From CGIF01 sp031673915 (GTDB lineage: Bacteria > Bacillota_I > Bacilli_A > Mycoplasmatales > CGIF01), in assembly GCA_031673915.1 (NCBI GenBank), contig CP125277.1, forward strand, positions 1-64,000: a DNA stretch of 64,000 nt. The letters are read 5' to 3'. This document shows positions 29,798-41,095 of this stretch, in pieces. Below the pieces are notes generated by a model. That model was given only the letters and a program-made list of their open reading frames with translations, made no database searches and was not told the origin of the DNA. Each line of letters opens with the position of its first letter. Position 1 is the first letter of the stretch. Position numbers and translations under genes: made by a program.

Positions 29798-31291
29798 TTA
29801 ATAACTGCTGTATCTACCACTTGATCTTGGAGATCTTCTGTCGTTTCCGTAAGATGATGATTGTCTTCCTCTTCCACTATCACCTCTATATCCACCTCTA
29901 CTGTTACCACCGTCTCTAGATGATGATCGATAATTTCTTCCTCCACCATCTCTATCACTTCTACCTTCGCTTCTTTGTTCGAAATTTTGAGTTGGTTTTT
30001 TTCTTTTTACAGAAAAAATACTAATCATCCCTTTAAGGATTTGTTCAGGAGTATAAGATTCTAAAAATTTAATAGCTTTATCTGAAAGATTCTTCTCTTT
30101 TGATTCTTCAATTTTCTTAGCAACTTTATCTAAAACATTATTTTCAATAACTTCATTAATTTCTTCTTGAGAAGGACTGTAAATAGGTTGAATTTTTTCA
30201 CCAGTTAATTTTTCTAAGAAAGGAAGTTGCCTTCTAATTTCTCAGTCATTAAGCATAATAATTGACTGTCCAGTTGATCCAGCTCTTCCAGTTCTTCCAA
30301 TTCTATGAACATAGAACTCAGAATCTTGAGGGAAATCATAATTATAAACATGAGTCACACCTTCAACATCAATTCCACGGGCAGCAATATCAGTAGCAAT
30401 CAAAAATTTAACTTTTTTGTTCTTGAAATTGTTATAAACAGTCGTTCTTTGTTTTTGAGACAAATCACTATGAATTTTATCAGCAGAAAAACCTTCTGAA
30501 ACCAATTCATCATTTATTATATCAACCATTTTCTTAGTTCCAGCAAAAATAATTGCTAATTCAGGATTTTGAAAATGAATAATATCCATCAAAGTAGAAA
30601 GTTTATTTTTTCCACCTCTTAATGGAAGATAATACTGACTAATTAAAGGCTTAATTGTTGCATCTTTTTGTTCATTTTTTATAAAGACAGGGTTTTTAAG
30701 AAAAGCATCGGAAAGGTCCTTTGTTTCTCTTGAAATAGTAGCTGAAAAGAATAAAGTTTGTAATTTTTCTGTCTTTGCTTTTTCAGCAATAATTCTAATA
30801 TCATCAATGAAACCTCTTTTTAACATTTCATCAACTTCATCTAGAACAAAGAATTTTAAATTTTCAAGCTTCAAAGTCTTTCTCTTTAAATGATCCAATA
30901 TTCTTCCTGGAGTACCTACTACAACTTCAGCTTTTCTCTTTAATTGAAAAATTTGATTTTCAATACTTTCACCACCGTATACAGAAATAATACTAACATC
31001 TTTGTCTTTCGAAAGTTTAATTCCTTCTTCTTTGATTTGAATTGCCAATTCTCTAGTTGGAGCCAAAATAAGAGCTTGAGTTCTTGTGTCTGATTCTATA
31101 GATTCAATAATTGGAATTAAAAAAGCTGCTGTTTTCCCTGTACCTGTTCCTGATTGACCAATTAAATCGTTTCCAGCTAAAGCAACCGGAATTACTTTCT
31201 CTTGAATAGTAGTCAAACTAGTATAACCTAAGTTTGTCAAATTAGCCCGCATTTTTTCACTTAAATTAATTTCATTGAAATTATCTTGCAT
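29798..31291 (-). CDS. DEAD-box RNA helicase with RG-rich tail
   Basis: 497 residues. The motifs are in order: the Q motif around T-T-I-Q, Walker A G-T-G-T-G-K-T, P-T-R-E-L-A, T-P-G-R, Walker B as D-E-V-D (a DEAD variant), S-A-T, A-T-D-I-A-A-R-G-I-D and H-R-I-G-R-T-G-R-A-G. The last 70 residues are Arg/Gly/Ser/Tyr-rich (S-R-G-G-Y-R-G-D-S-G-R-G-R), typical of CsdA/CshA-type helicases that bind RNA non-specifically. One TGA is Trp. A role in ribosome assembly and mRNA turnover at low temperature is expected from the family. Confidence 0.95.
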
Positions 31292-31628
31292 ATATTAATA
31301 ACCTTCTCTTTCGCAATAAGATTCTTAAAATCCAAAATGAAAAATTGACAATTATTTATAATAAATGTAATATTTTTGTAAGTAAAAATTATTTATTAAT
31401 TTATTAACTATATATAATGAAGACAATTTTACTCTATTAACTAAATATAATTTTTATATTATTTATGTATAAATATGAGTACAATTTTTGAAATTAAAAA
31501 AAAATGAAAATATTTTTCAACTTATTGCTTGTTAAACTAATTTTACTATATATTTTTAGAATAAATTCTTATTTGTAAATATAAAAAAAAATAATAAATA
31601 AGATTTTTTCTTCTTATTGTTTATATTC
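31292..31628. other. Intergenic, about 340 bp
   Basis: No gene seen. It should contain the promoter of the DEAD-box helicase gene. Confidence 0.4.
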
Positions 31629-32429
31629 TTATTGTTCTGATTCAACCTCAAGAACAGTTTTATCAAATTCTTTTTTTAAGTATTCACCATCCAAAGAATC
31701 TATTTCATCCAATTCAACATTATTTGGAAAGAAACTATTTCTAGAAGAGTTTCAAAAAAAAGGATATCAATAACCATAATAAGGCTGGCTACATCCATAA
31801 TTATAACTTCTATGATAAGCAGTTCTTCTGTTTCTTGATGATTTTTTATTCTCTGAAAAAATATGAACTAAAAAGAAAATAATTACATTGATTAATACTA
31901 GAGGAATAAGAAAATAATAATTAAAATGACTTCTTAATTTTCTTAATTCAAATAAATCAATCTTAGCTTGAATTAAAGATAATTTAAGAGTTTTATTTTG
32001 AGAATCATTTTTAAAAAGATTATCAATTTCAATGATTTCATTGTAGACCCTTTTTTGTCTATTGAAAATAAAAGAAGTAAAAAACTTTCATATTATTAAA
32101 AGTGAAAAAAAAGTTAAAGCAATTCCTTTGAAAAATCTTCAATTTCCTAAAAAAACATTATTATTAATTCATAATAAAATTCTTGAAAATTGATATTTAA
32201 AAACATTTTTAAACTCTTTTAGAGAATAAGCTTTTGCGATTCCAACATAGTAATTAAACCCTAAAAATATAAGGATTAAAGATACAGAAAAAAGTAAAAA
32301 ACTAGAAAAAAATCAGTAAAATGTTTGAAAAAAGGAAGTTAAGAAATCAAAAATATAAGAAGTATAATTATTATATCCTGTATTTTTTCTCTTTACTACA
32401 AAGTGATATTGTTGATTATATTTTTTCAT
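31629..32429 (-). CDS. Multi-pass membrane protein, 266 residues
   Basis: Four likely spans: residues about 27-40 and 42-58 (S-F-L-L-F-S-V-S-L-I-L-I-F-L-G), about 95-115 (I-A-L-T-F-F-S-L-L-I-I-W-K-F-F) and 170-190 (F-L-I-P-L-V-L-I-N-V-I-I-F-F-L-V). An aromatic/Asn patch (Y-N-Y-G-C-S-Q-P-Y-Y-G-Y-W-Y-P-F-F-W-N) precedes an acidic tail. Six or more TGA codons serve as Trp. No family is recognised. It sits between the helicase and trpS on the same strand, with separate spacers. Confidence 0.65.
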
Positions 32430-32469
32430 TTTGGTAAAACTTCCTCTCAACTTATTAAGTTGGTTTTTA

Positions 32470-33468
32470 CTAAAAATTTCAAATATTTAACTCTTTTCTA
32501 ATTTTTTTCAATTTAATTTCTGAAATTTTATAAATTTCTAAATTATTATTATTTAAAATTTCGTCTATTTTAGAATTATATATTTTAAATTCATTTCCAA
32601 TTTCATTTAAAAGTTCACAGACATAATTCGAAGTAACGGATTTTAAATAACTGTAATTAGAATTAACAAAAATAGCTTCTGCCTCGTCAATGCTAATATT
32701 TTTTAAACAAGAATAAATAGTTAATAAATTAGAAATTCCTGGCTTTTTTTCTTCATCAAAAAAAATTTTACCTTCTGAATCAGTTTCAGCTTTCATTATT
32801 TTATTATTTACAACTTCTTCACTATCCATAAGAGAAATATAATCACTTCCACTTTTAGACATTTTTTTTTCAGGATTTTTTAATCCCATTATTTTAGAAC
32901 CTAACTTAGGAATTGAAAAATTAGGGATTTTTAAACAATTATTATTATCAGAATTAAACTTATTTGCTAAATATTCAGTAAGCTCCAAATGCTGTTTTTG
33001 ATCTTTTCCAACAATAACTAAATCTGCATCATATAAAAGAATATCACTAGCCATTAAAACTGGATAAGAAAGTAAAGAAAAAGACGGATTTTTCTTTTCA
33101 CGAGATTTCTCTTTATATTGAATCATATTATTCAACTTACCAATGGAACAATAAGAAGATAAATAATGAGATAATTCTAAATGAGAGCTTATACTAGATT
33201 GAACAAAAACTTTGCAATTTTCTTCTCTTAATCCACAAGCATAAATCAAAGATGCAATCTCTTTAGTTTTTCCTTTGTAATCTATTTTTTTATCAGTTAT
33301 TGTTGTTAAAGCATGCAAGTCAGCAATCATTAAGTATATCTGATAATCATTTTGTAAATTTAGAAGATGACGAATTACACCAAAATAATGACCTAAAGTT
33401 AAAGTCCCAGTTGGAGTAATTCCAGTAAAAAGAATAGGCTTTTGTTTTTTATTATGATAATTTTCCAT
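32470..33468 (-). CDS. trpS: Tryptophanyl-tRNA synthetase
   Basis: 332 residues, standard bacterial TrpRS. The class I signatures are T-L-G-H-Y-F-G (HIGH equivalent, about 22-28) and K-K-M-S-K-S-G (KMSKS, about 198-204); G-K-D-Q-K-Q-H-L-E lies between. It charges the tRNA-Trp that in this code reads both UGG and UGA. The true end is a TAG two codons after an in-frame TGA. A tRNA-Trp(CCA) gene occurs at 48607; the tRNA with UCA anticodon needed for UGA is not in this window. Confidence 0.97.
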
Positions 33469-33557
33469 ATTTCATTAAGATAATGATAATTTTTTAATTA
33501 TCATATTTTTATTTATAGAAGATTTTACTGTTGAACATAAACTATTGATCCAATGAA

Positions 33558-33941
33558 CTAAACAATATTCTCAATTATCATTTGAACACTATTAACAAAA
33601 GAGTTAATTATTCAAAAATTAGCAATTAGAAAAAAAGTAAAAATAAAGAAAATAAAACTAGAAAAACATTGATTAATATTTTCATTATTTAAAGAATCTA
33701 ATCTAATATCTAAATCATCAATTAAAGTTGTTTCTGAATCACTTCTCGAATGTCTTTCTCTACCATTATCTAATTGGAAAATATCATATTTTTCTTTATT
33801 ATCAATAACTTCTTCTTTGGAATAAATTAATTCATAGTCACTTAAAAATAAATCTAATTCATTACTCATTCTCTCATAATTTTCAATTTTCTCCAAAATA
33901 CTAAATTCAATAACTTTTTCTTCGTATAAAACATTATCCAT
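33558..33941 (-). CDS. Tail-anchored membrane protein, 127 residues
   Basis: An acidic soluble domain (about 1-90; S-R-S-D-S-E-T-T-L-I-D-D-L-D) is followed by one hydrophobic span (about 92-110, C-F-S-S-F-I-F-F-I-F-T-F-F-L-I-A-N-F) and a short tail after a TGA (Trp). It lies upstream of trpS with a weak hairpin between them (33483-33505). Same plan as other tail-anchored unknowns here. Confidence 0.55.
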
Positions 33942-34329
33942 TTAAACTCCTCTATCCTAACTCATTCTCGATAAAGAATAAGATATTTTCAACAAAATAA
34001 TACCTATTTCTTTTTTTAAATACAAATTTTCAATTGAAATTGATGACTTAATTTTAAAAACTTATTAATATAAAAAATATAAATAAATAATTTAAAAACT
34101 GCAAATTCTTTCTTAAAAAACTTGCAATAAATTATCTAATTATTTTTGAAATTTTTTAAATCTATTTCTTACAAAAATCAAACAAAACAAAAGCGAAAAT
34201 CCATTTAAATCATTTTTTTAGCAATATTAATTTAAACTTGATTTTTTATCTAAATTTTTAAACAGTAATAAAATTTAAATATTTTATTTAAATAACTAAG
34301 CAATTAAAAATTTATTAAAAATAAAGAAA
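33942..34329. other. Divergent intergenic, about 390 bp
   Basis: No gene or repeat found; it carries promoters for the genes on each side. Confidence 0.4.
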
Positions 34330-35325
34330 ATGAATGAAGATATAAAAATAGAAAGTTTTGAAAATTCATCAAACGATATTATTGAAAAATTAATAATAAA
34401 TTCTGATATTAAAGTGCTTAACTTTAAAGCATCTTTAAATAACTTGTCTGCTAAAAAAAACTGTTGCTCTCAACAAATTAAAATAATAGTTTATCAAAAA
34501 AAAGACCTTGAATTAGGAAGAATGAGATTTTGTTGTGATGAAAAACTAAAGAAAGAGATTGATAGAGTAGAAAATCAAATAAGAAAGCCTAAAAAAGAAA
34601 AGAAAGAAATATATTTTTCATCTTATAATTCAATAAGAGGTAGAGTGTCTCATATAATTTTTCAAGCACTATTAGGAGCTAATGAAAGAAAATATATTAG
34701 AGAAAGCGAAATAATTAAAGATCAATCAATTTTAAAAGGTATTCATTTTTGATTAGAAAGTTGCAAACCTGAAGAATGAGATAAAGCAATTGAAGACTTT
34801 CAAAGAAAACCTTCAAAAACAAAAATTGAAAAAATAATTTCGTTCTACTCACCACTTTACAAAGATGATAAATTATTAATAGAGAAAATGTCAAATGAAA
34901 TTTTTTCATATATAGATAACCTTCCAATAAAATGAAGAGATGAAGAGATAAGAATAATACCAAATCATTTAGGAGTTTCAAATATAGTTATAGGAAATAA
35001 ACTAATGAGTTTTAAATTTACTAACAAAAAAATTGGGCTTCAAAAAAATCATTTTGAAAAATTATATAGGTACTTTAAGTCGGCATGCAAATTAAACCCA
35101 GAAGAAAAGAAAAATATTGAAATATTTTGCATTTTCTCACCAATTAGTAAAGAAAAGGTTGAAATGAACATTGAACATTCAATAAAAAAATGAAACCTTG
35201 AAAAAGAATTTCAAATTAATTTTTCACTTTGACAAATGAATAATTATATAAGTTTATCAAAAACTAAAAAAACATTGAACAAAGAATTACTTGGGAAGAA
35301 AAATTGAAATCAATTGGAAATATAG
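34330..35325 (+). CDS. Hypothetical protein, 331 residues
   Basis: The frame stays open through nine or so TGA codons (Trp) to a TAG. Residues 40-75 contain C-C-S-Q-Q and F-C-C-D-E, two Cys pairs 25 residues apart that could bind a metal. The rest is basic and helical with no membrane span. It is the only plus-strand gene between uvrB and asnS. I recognise no domain; the size and solubility suggest an enzyme or nucleic-acid-binding protein. It is intact, so probably functional. Confidence 0.65.
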
Positions 35326-35337
35326 AAAATAAATAAT

Positions 35338-35703
35338 TTAATAATTATCTTCTACTTCAAAAAAATCATTATCAACTTCTTTAATTATTTCAATTTCTTT
35401 TAATCTTCAAGATTGATATTCAAAATCAATTCCGTTTGAATCTTTAACAAAAAAACCACTAGAATGAGAATATTTTCCAAATTCTAAATATTTAAAATCT
35501 TTTCCATAAGCAAAATCTTTATAAAATTCAGAATTTTCAATAACATATTGATTATAAAATTCAGGTAAAAGATAAAGTGACGTCTCATTATCATGAATAA
35601 TATGAATAAAAGATAAATTTCCTATTTTTTCTAATTTTGTAACTTTATAAACAATCCCGTAATTTTCAAATTTTCTTATTATTGGAATATAAACTTTCTT
35701 CAT
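35338..35703 (-). CDS. Hypothetical protein, 121 residues
   Basis: Rich in beta strands (K-K-V-Y-I-P-I-I-R, G-I-V-Y-K-V-T-K-L-E-K-I-G, L-S-F-I-H-I-I-H) with an acidic tail after a TGA (Trp), ending TAA. The strand spacing recalls small beta-barrel RNA-binding folds, but nothing specific. It converges on the 331-residue gene with 12 bases between stops. Confidence 0.55.
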
Positions 35704-35788
35704 AAATATTAAATCCTTTTTTTATTAAATTTTTAATTTTATATTCTAAATTTAATAAAAAATAATTATCAAATTACTTAACTAAAAA

Positions 35789-35878
35789 TGGAGGAGATAG
35801 AGGGATTTGAACCCTCGCGCAATTTTTTTGCCTATTAGTTTTCGAAACTAACCCCTTCAACCACTTGGGTATATCTCC
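35789..35878 (-). tRNA. tRNA-Ser (CGA)
   Basis: A 90-nt class II tRNA with a long variable arm. The acceptor GGAGATA pairs with TATCTCC. The anticodon stem TTAGT/ACTAA holds loop TTCGAAA, giving anticodon CGA (reads UCG). The T loop is GTTCAAATC, and CCA is encoded. The discriminator base reads T, atypical for Ser. Confidence 0.93.
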
Positions 35879-36396
35879 ATTCTTTCATTTTTCTTATGAG
35901 ATTTTTTTAAAAGATAAAAAAAGATAAAAATTAAAAGAGTTGAAAGAATTTTTCAATAATCTTCTTTTCAAGAAAATATATCAATATCATCAACTTTCGA
36001 AACTTCATAATCTAATGACTCATCAAAATAATCATTTTTTGTTAAATTAATTTCAATTCTTTTTTCAATATCTTTTTGTAACTCTTTTAACGAGAGCCTC
36101 AATTCTTTTCCTGTGTTTTTAAATCAATATTCTCGCTTTAAATTATACTTTTTTAATTCATCATTTGAAAATTTATCTGAAATTCTATAAATATCAGTTC
36201 AAGATTCAGAAGAACTAAAAAATCTTAAAGTTATAACTTGAAATAAAACATCTAATTGTTGTAAAACTTCGCTTTCGCTAGGAAAATACTGTCCAAAAAT
36301 AATCTTTGATTCTGAAAGTTTAGAAAGAAATTCTTTATTATTACTATTTTCATCAATAGAACTCAATATTTCAGAAAAAGAATTATTAACTCTCAT
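35848..36396 (-). CDS. Tail-anchored protein overlapping tRNA-Ser
   Basis: 182 residues. A soluble, charged domain (about 1-145) is followed by one span near the C-terminus (I-L-S-T-L-L-I-F-I-F-F-Y-L-L) and a basic tail. Several TGA codons are Trp. No stop occurs before the tRNA gene, so the frame runs 31 bases into tRNA-Ser and ends at a TAG there. If the transcript is shared, tRNA processing would cut this mRNA before its stop codon. Function unknown. Confidence 0.55.
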
Positions 36397-36410
36397 ATTT
36401 TTTTAAAAAT

Positions 36411-37298
36411 CTAAAAAGAAAATCTTCTGACTTTTTCCCAAAGGTTGAAAGTTGACTCAATTTCAGGGATAGAACTCATGAACTTTCTTGATTTGTTGAT
36501 AAGAATTTGGATATTACCAGCAAGTAATATAATATTAATTAATTCAGTTTCTGCAAAAGAGTAACTTCTTGAAATCAGCAAAAAATAAACAATAAAAAAT
36601 AAAGTGTTTTGATTTAAAAATCTTGATCTATTTAATTCATTCTTAAAATGAAATAAAATATTATTCTTGTCATTGAAATAAACATTGTTTGAAATATTCG
36701 AAACAATTTTTTTTGAAATGAAAGAAATTAAAAAAATCAAAGACAAACAAGCAAAAGAATTAATCCAAGTTTTAGGTTTTATATCTCTCGTCATATTTAA
36801 TCTAATAGTAGATCAAAATTCAACAATCAAATCACAAACAATAAAAAATAAAACTGAAAACTTATTAATCATATTTGAAGAAAACTCTCCTATTCATTGA
36901 TTTTCATTGACAGAATCAAATTGAGAAAAATCTTTAGTAATTTCGTTTTCAAGATCTTTTTTTGCTCTTTCTTTATAAAATTGTGAGAAGACATTTGCTA
37001 ATAAATCTAAAAAATAAACAACGAACATTAAAGTTGAAAATTTATAAATTCAATTAAATTTAAGTTTGTTATTGTTTTCTGTTTTAACTCCTTCAACAAT
37101 TTTTTCTTCTAATTTTCCTAAACTAAATTTAGTAAATAAAATATCAAAATAACCTCTTTTTTTCTCAGTAAAAAGTGTATTAATATTATACTTTATAATT
37201 GAAGGAAGATAACTTGTAAAAAACAATGAAGTTGAAAGCAATAAAACAGAATTATTGACAAAATTTCAACCCTTTTCTCTAACTTTTTTTTGTTCCAT
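36411..37298 (-). CDS. Membrane protein resembling an ABC exporter membrane half
   Basis: 295 residues, ATG at 37298 to TAG. Six possible spans (near residues 15-30, 82-100, 135-155, 170-188, 225-240 and 250-270), spaced like a type-1 ABC transmembrane domain. The long hydrophilic loop between spans (K-E-R-A-K-K-D-L-E-N-E-I) looks like an intracellular coupling loop. No ATPase domain is present or adjacent, so the assignment is tentative; it could be an unrelated six-span protein. Confidence 0.5.
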
Positions 37299-37315
37299 TT
37301 TTCTTAATCCTTTTT

Positions 37316-39850
37316 TTAAATATTTTTTTCTTTTGTTACAAAATTAATTATTTTATTTTTAACAAATATAGTTTTGACTATTTCTCTGTCAAGCAAAGAA
37401 TCAAACACTTTTTTATTATTTTTAGCAGTTTCCAAAATTTCCTCTTCTTTATTAAAAGAATAATCAAAATCCAACAAGCATTTTTTTTTTCCATCTATTT
37501 GAACAACAACGGTGAATTTTGATTCATTCTGAAGCTTATCAACAATAATTGGTCAATCACTAAATGATATCGAATCATCTTCAAAAGAACTCCAAATTTC
37601 TTCAGTTATGTGAGGTGCAATTGGATTTAAAAGCTTTAAAAATGCTTTTCCATATGATAATGGAATTTTAGGTGAAGAATAACACTTATTAATAAATTCC
37701 ATTAATCTAGCAACTATTAGATTTAATTTTAAATCATTATAATTCTTTGTGACTTCTAAAACAGTATTTTGAAAGAAAATATCCAAATCATCATTAGATT
37801 TTAAGTCAGAAGTAAACTTGAAACTAAATTTAGTAAACAAAGCATAAATTCTATTTAATCACTTTCTCATTGAAGCAACACCATTAATATCAAAATTAGC
37901 AGATTGATCAACAGGACCTAAAAATATTTCATACAATCTAAGCGAATCAGATCCTCAATTTTCAATACAATCATCAGGATTAATAACATTGCCTTTTGAC
38001 TTTGACATTTTTTCACCACTTTCACCTAAAATCATTCCCTGGCAAACTAATTTTTGAAAAGGTTCATTACTTTCAATCACTCCAATTTTGTTTAAAACTT
38101 TGTGTCAAAATCTAGAATATAATAAATGTAAATTAGCATGTTCTTGACCACCAACATAAAGGTCAACAGGAAGCCAATGATTAATAATTTTTTTCATTCT
38201 CTCATCATCAAGAGAATTATACTTAAAACTTCCATCTTCAGATAATTTCCTAAGCAAAAAAGCAATATAATATCAACAAGAGCCAGCTCACTGAGGCATA
38301 ACATTGAAATCTCTAATACCAACCACTTCATTATCTTCTTTTACATTAATTCATTCAGTAACTTTCTGAAGAGGTGAATAATATTGAGAAGATGGTTTGA
38401 AATCACTCAATTGAGGAAGAGTTAAAGGTAAGTCTTTGTCAGAAATAAGTTTATCTTCTCCATTTTTAAAATGAACAATTGGAATAGGTTCTCCTCAATA
38501 TCTCTGTCGAGAAAAAACCCAATCTTTTAAATGATAAGAAAAAGTTTTTTTTCCTAATCCGGTCTTTTCTAATTCAAAAATTATCTTTTCAATAGCATTA
38601 TTTCTATTAGCAACGCCATTAATTAAAAGAGAATTGACATAAATAATTTCATTATCATTATTAAAGTCAACAAATTTTCTTATTGGAAGATTAAATTTTT
38701 CAGAAAAACGATAATCAATTTGACGATTCTGTTCAATTTCTTTCTTATTAAGAAAATTGTCATCTTTACAATTATCAAGAACTGTTTTATTAAAAGGAGA
38801 TGTCATCAAAGAACCAGTTCCATAATCAGCAATTGCAAAACTAGTAACTCAAATAGGAATTAATTCACCATTTATTGGATTAATGCAATAACTACCAGTG
38901 AACTCAGCTAATATTTCTTCATTTACTTTACTAATTCCAGAATCATTTTCTTCTAAAAATTTACAAAAATTTTTAATTTTTTCTCTAAACTCCTTAGAAA
39001 CTAATTTATCAATTAATTCATGAGAGTACGATAAAGAAATTGAATTCACACCATAAATAGTATCAGCTCTAGTCGTAAAAACTTCAATGAAAAATTCCTC
39101 TTTATTAAGAACTTTAAACTTAATATTAGCACCAGACGAAATTCCAATTCAATTTTTCTGAAGGTTTTTAATACTAGAAGGTCAATCTAATTTTTCCAAT
39201 CCAGATGATAATTGATGGGAATATTCAGTAATTTTTAAAACCCATTGAGAAATATTTCTTTTGACAACGGGAAAAGAACCTCTTTCTGAAAACTTTTTGC
39301 CATCAATAGTTTTAATTTCTTCATTAGAAAGAACAGTTGCTAAACCATCACATCAATAAACAGGAATATCTTTATACTCAGCTAATCCTTCCAAATAAAT
39401 TTTTTTAAAAATTCACTGAGTTCAGCGATAATAATCAGGCTCGCTTGTGTTTATTTCTTTAGACCAATCATAAGAAAATCCAAGTTTTATTAACTGATTC
39501 TTAAAAATCTGAATATTTTGATAGGTAAATACTGAAGGATGATTATTAGTTTGAATAGCATATTGTTCAGAAGGCAATCCAAAAGCGTCTCAACCAGTTA
39601 CCAATAAAACATTATAACCCATCATTCGATAAAACCTAGCCATAGCATCAGTTATAGTATAATTTCTTACATGTCCAACATGCAAACCACTTCCAGAAGG
39701 ATATGGAAACATAGGTAAAACGTATTTTTTATCTTTTTTAAAATCTTCTAAATTAGTTTGAAAAACTTTTTTTTCTTCTCAATAAGATTGTCATTTTCTT
39801 TCAACATCTTTATGAGAGTAAACAGGATTTAATTCTCTTTTTTTGTTCAT
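37316..39850 (-). CDS. leuS: Leucyl-tRNA synthetase
   Basis: 844 residues. HIGH as S-G-S-G-L-H-V-G-H-V (near 55) and KMSKS as G-E-K-M-S-K-S-K-G-N (near 615). The CP1 editing insertion is still there, with T-T-R-A-D-T-I-Y-G (about 258-266) and D-Y-G-T-G-S (about 342-347). The next motif, normally V-P-x-H-D-x-R-D, is replaced by T-S-P-F-N-K-T-V-L-D-N-C, losing the conserved His and the Asp that holds the misacylated amino acid. Aminoacylation looks intact; post-transfer editing probably is not. More than 15 TGA codons are read as Trp. Confidence 0.96.
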
Positions 39851-40005
39851 ATTTTTTCTTTTAATCAGTACATCTTTTTATTAAAATGTTAAAGAAATTT
39901 TTTTAAAAATTAATAATAAAAGTAGTAATTTTTAATTTAAATACTTTTTATTAAACTAAATTATCAAAAAATTATATTTGTTAAAGTTAAATTTATACTA
40001 AGTAT

Positions 40006-40076
40006 AATATAATTATCAGAATATTCATAAATACTTGTGGAATAGTTAGCAAAATGAATATTCTGATAATTATATT
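40006..40076. repeat. Perfect 23-bp inverted repeat, 25-nt spacer
   Basis: Arms 40006-40028 and 40054-40076 are exact complements; the core ATTATCAGAATATTCAT is not simple sequence. It lies 156 bases upstream of leuS and 80 bases downstream of the HAD gene. Candidate RNA leader, terminator or replication scar. Confidence 0.7.
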
Positions 40077-40092
40077 AATTTAACAACTTCAA

Positions 40093-40121
40093 TTTTTCAG
40101 ACTTTTTTAAAGTCTGAAAAA
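40093..40121. terminator. Terminator-like hairpin after HAD gene
   Basis: A perfect 13-bp stem TTTTTCAGACTTT with a 3-nt loop begins 38 bases after the HAD gene stop. The stem's own A5/T5 ends give T-runs on both strands, typical of a bidirectional terminator. Confidence 0.55.
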
Positions 40122-40158
40122 TAAATAGATTATTATAAATTAAACAAAGAAATAGAAA

Positions 40159-41061
40159 TTAAGCTATTTCAGAATCTTCTTCATTTTCTAATCCAAAGAA
40201 TCCTAATAAGTGTTTTCCAACTCCACCAGAATGATTATCTAACTCAGTTACTTCATGAGAAAGAGCTTTTAAATCAAGAGTTCCGTTAGCCATAGCTATT
40301 CCAAATTCAACTTTTCTAATCATTTCAAGATCATTTTTATCATCTCCAAAAGCAAGAGTTCTACTTAAAGGTATGTTATAATAACCAGAAATTCATTCTG
40401 CTGCCATTCCCTTATTAGCAAAAGCGCTTCTAATTCTAATAACAACACTATCCTTATCAGGTATTAAAAATTCACCTTCACCTTGCTTTAACTTACTAAT
40501 AAAATTAAATGAAACTGATGTACGGTACTTTCTTAATGTAGAAATAACTCCATTTATTTTAGAAGTATCATTAGGAAATTCTAAAACTATTTGAAGAGCA
40601 TCTCTTTCACCAAGATGTTCAATAACATCGCCACAAACATAAGGATTATTATTGAAGAAAACTTCTTTCCAATAAACATTTTCACTAGTTGAAATTGTTT
40701 CATTATCAGTAGTATCTATTAAAGTATCTTTCAAAATTTCTTTAATTTTAGGTTCTTCCATAATACTATTTAAAATAGAATTTGAAATAGGTGAAAAGAA
40801 CTTTTCTTTACTATTGTTAGTTGGGTTTACAATATACGCTCCATTGTAAGTTGCTAGATAAGTATCTAATTCTAACTCTTTATAGAAAGGATAAGCTGAC
40901 AAGAAATTTTTTCCAGTTACAATACAAACCTTATGACCTCTTTGTATAAGTCTTTTCAATACTTTTTTATTAAATGCATTAAAAGTTTTATAGTCTTTAT
41001 TTAGAGAAGTTCCGTCTAAATCAATTAATATTAAATATTGTTGTTCTTTTTTATTTATCAT
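40159..41061 (-). CDS. Cof-type HAD-superfamily hydrolase
   Basis: 300 residues. Motif I D-L-D-G-T (about 13-17, nucleophile Asp), motif II I-V-T-G-K (about 47-51, Thr) and motif IV G-D-D-K-N-D (about 240-245) are all present, with a type IIB cap between. Such enzymes dephosphorylate sugar phosphates, FMN or similar; the exact substrate cannot be read. One TGA is Trp. It lies just downstream of nusG on the same strand (34 bases), so it may end that operon before the hairpin at 40093. Confidence 0.9.
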
Positions 41062-41095
41062 ATTTGTTCCTTTTTTTTTATAATTCTAATCAAAA

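Larger units (their letters stand above)
39851..40158. other. Intergenic leuS leader, about 310 bp
   Basis: Upstream of leuS. No gene. It holds a 23-bp inverted repeat and a perfect 13-bp hairpin, listed separately. Confidence 0.5.

Noticed and set aside
37316..39850. Apparent break-up of leuS and other large genes into many short frames
   Set aside because: All breaks are TGA at conserved Trp positions; the genes are whole under code 4.
40006..40076. T-box riboswitch for leuS
   Set aside because: I could not find the T-box consensus or a specifier loop; only a perfect hairpin is visible.
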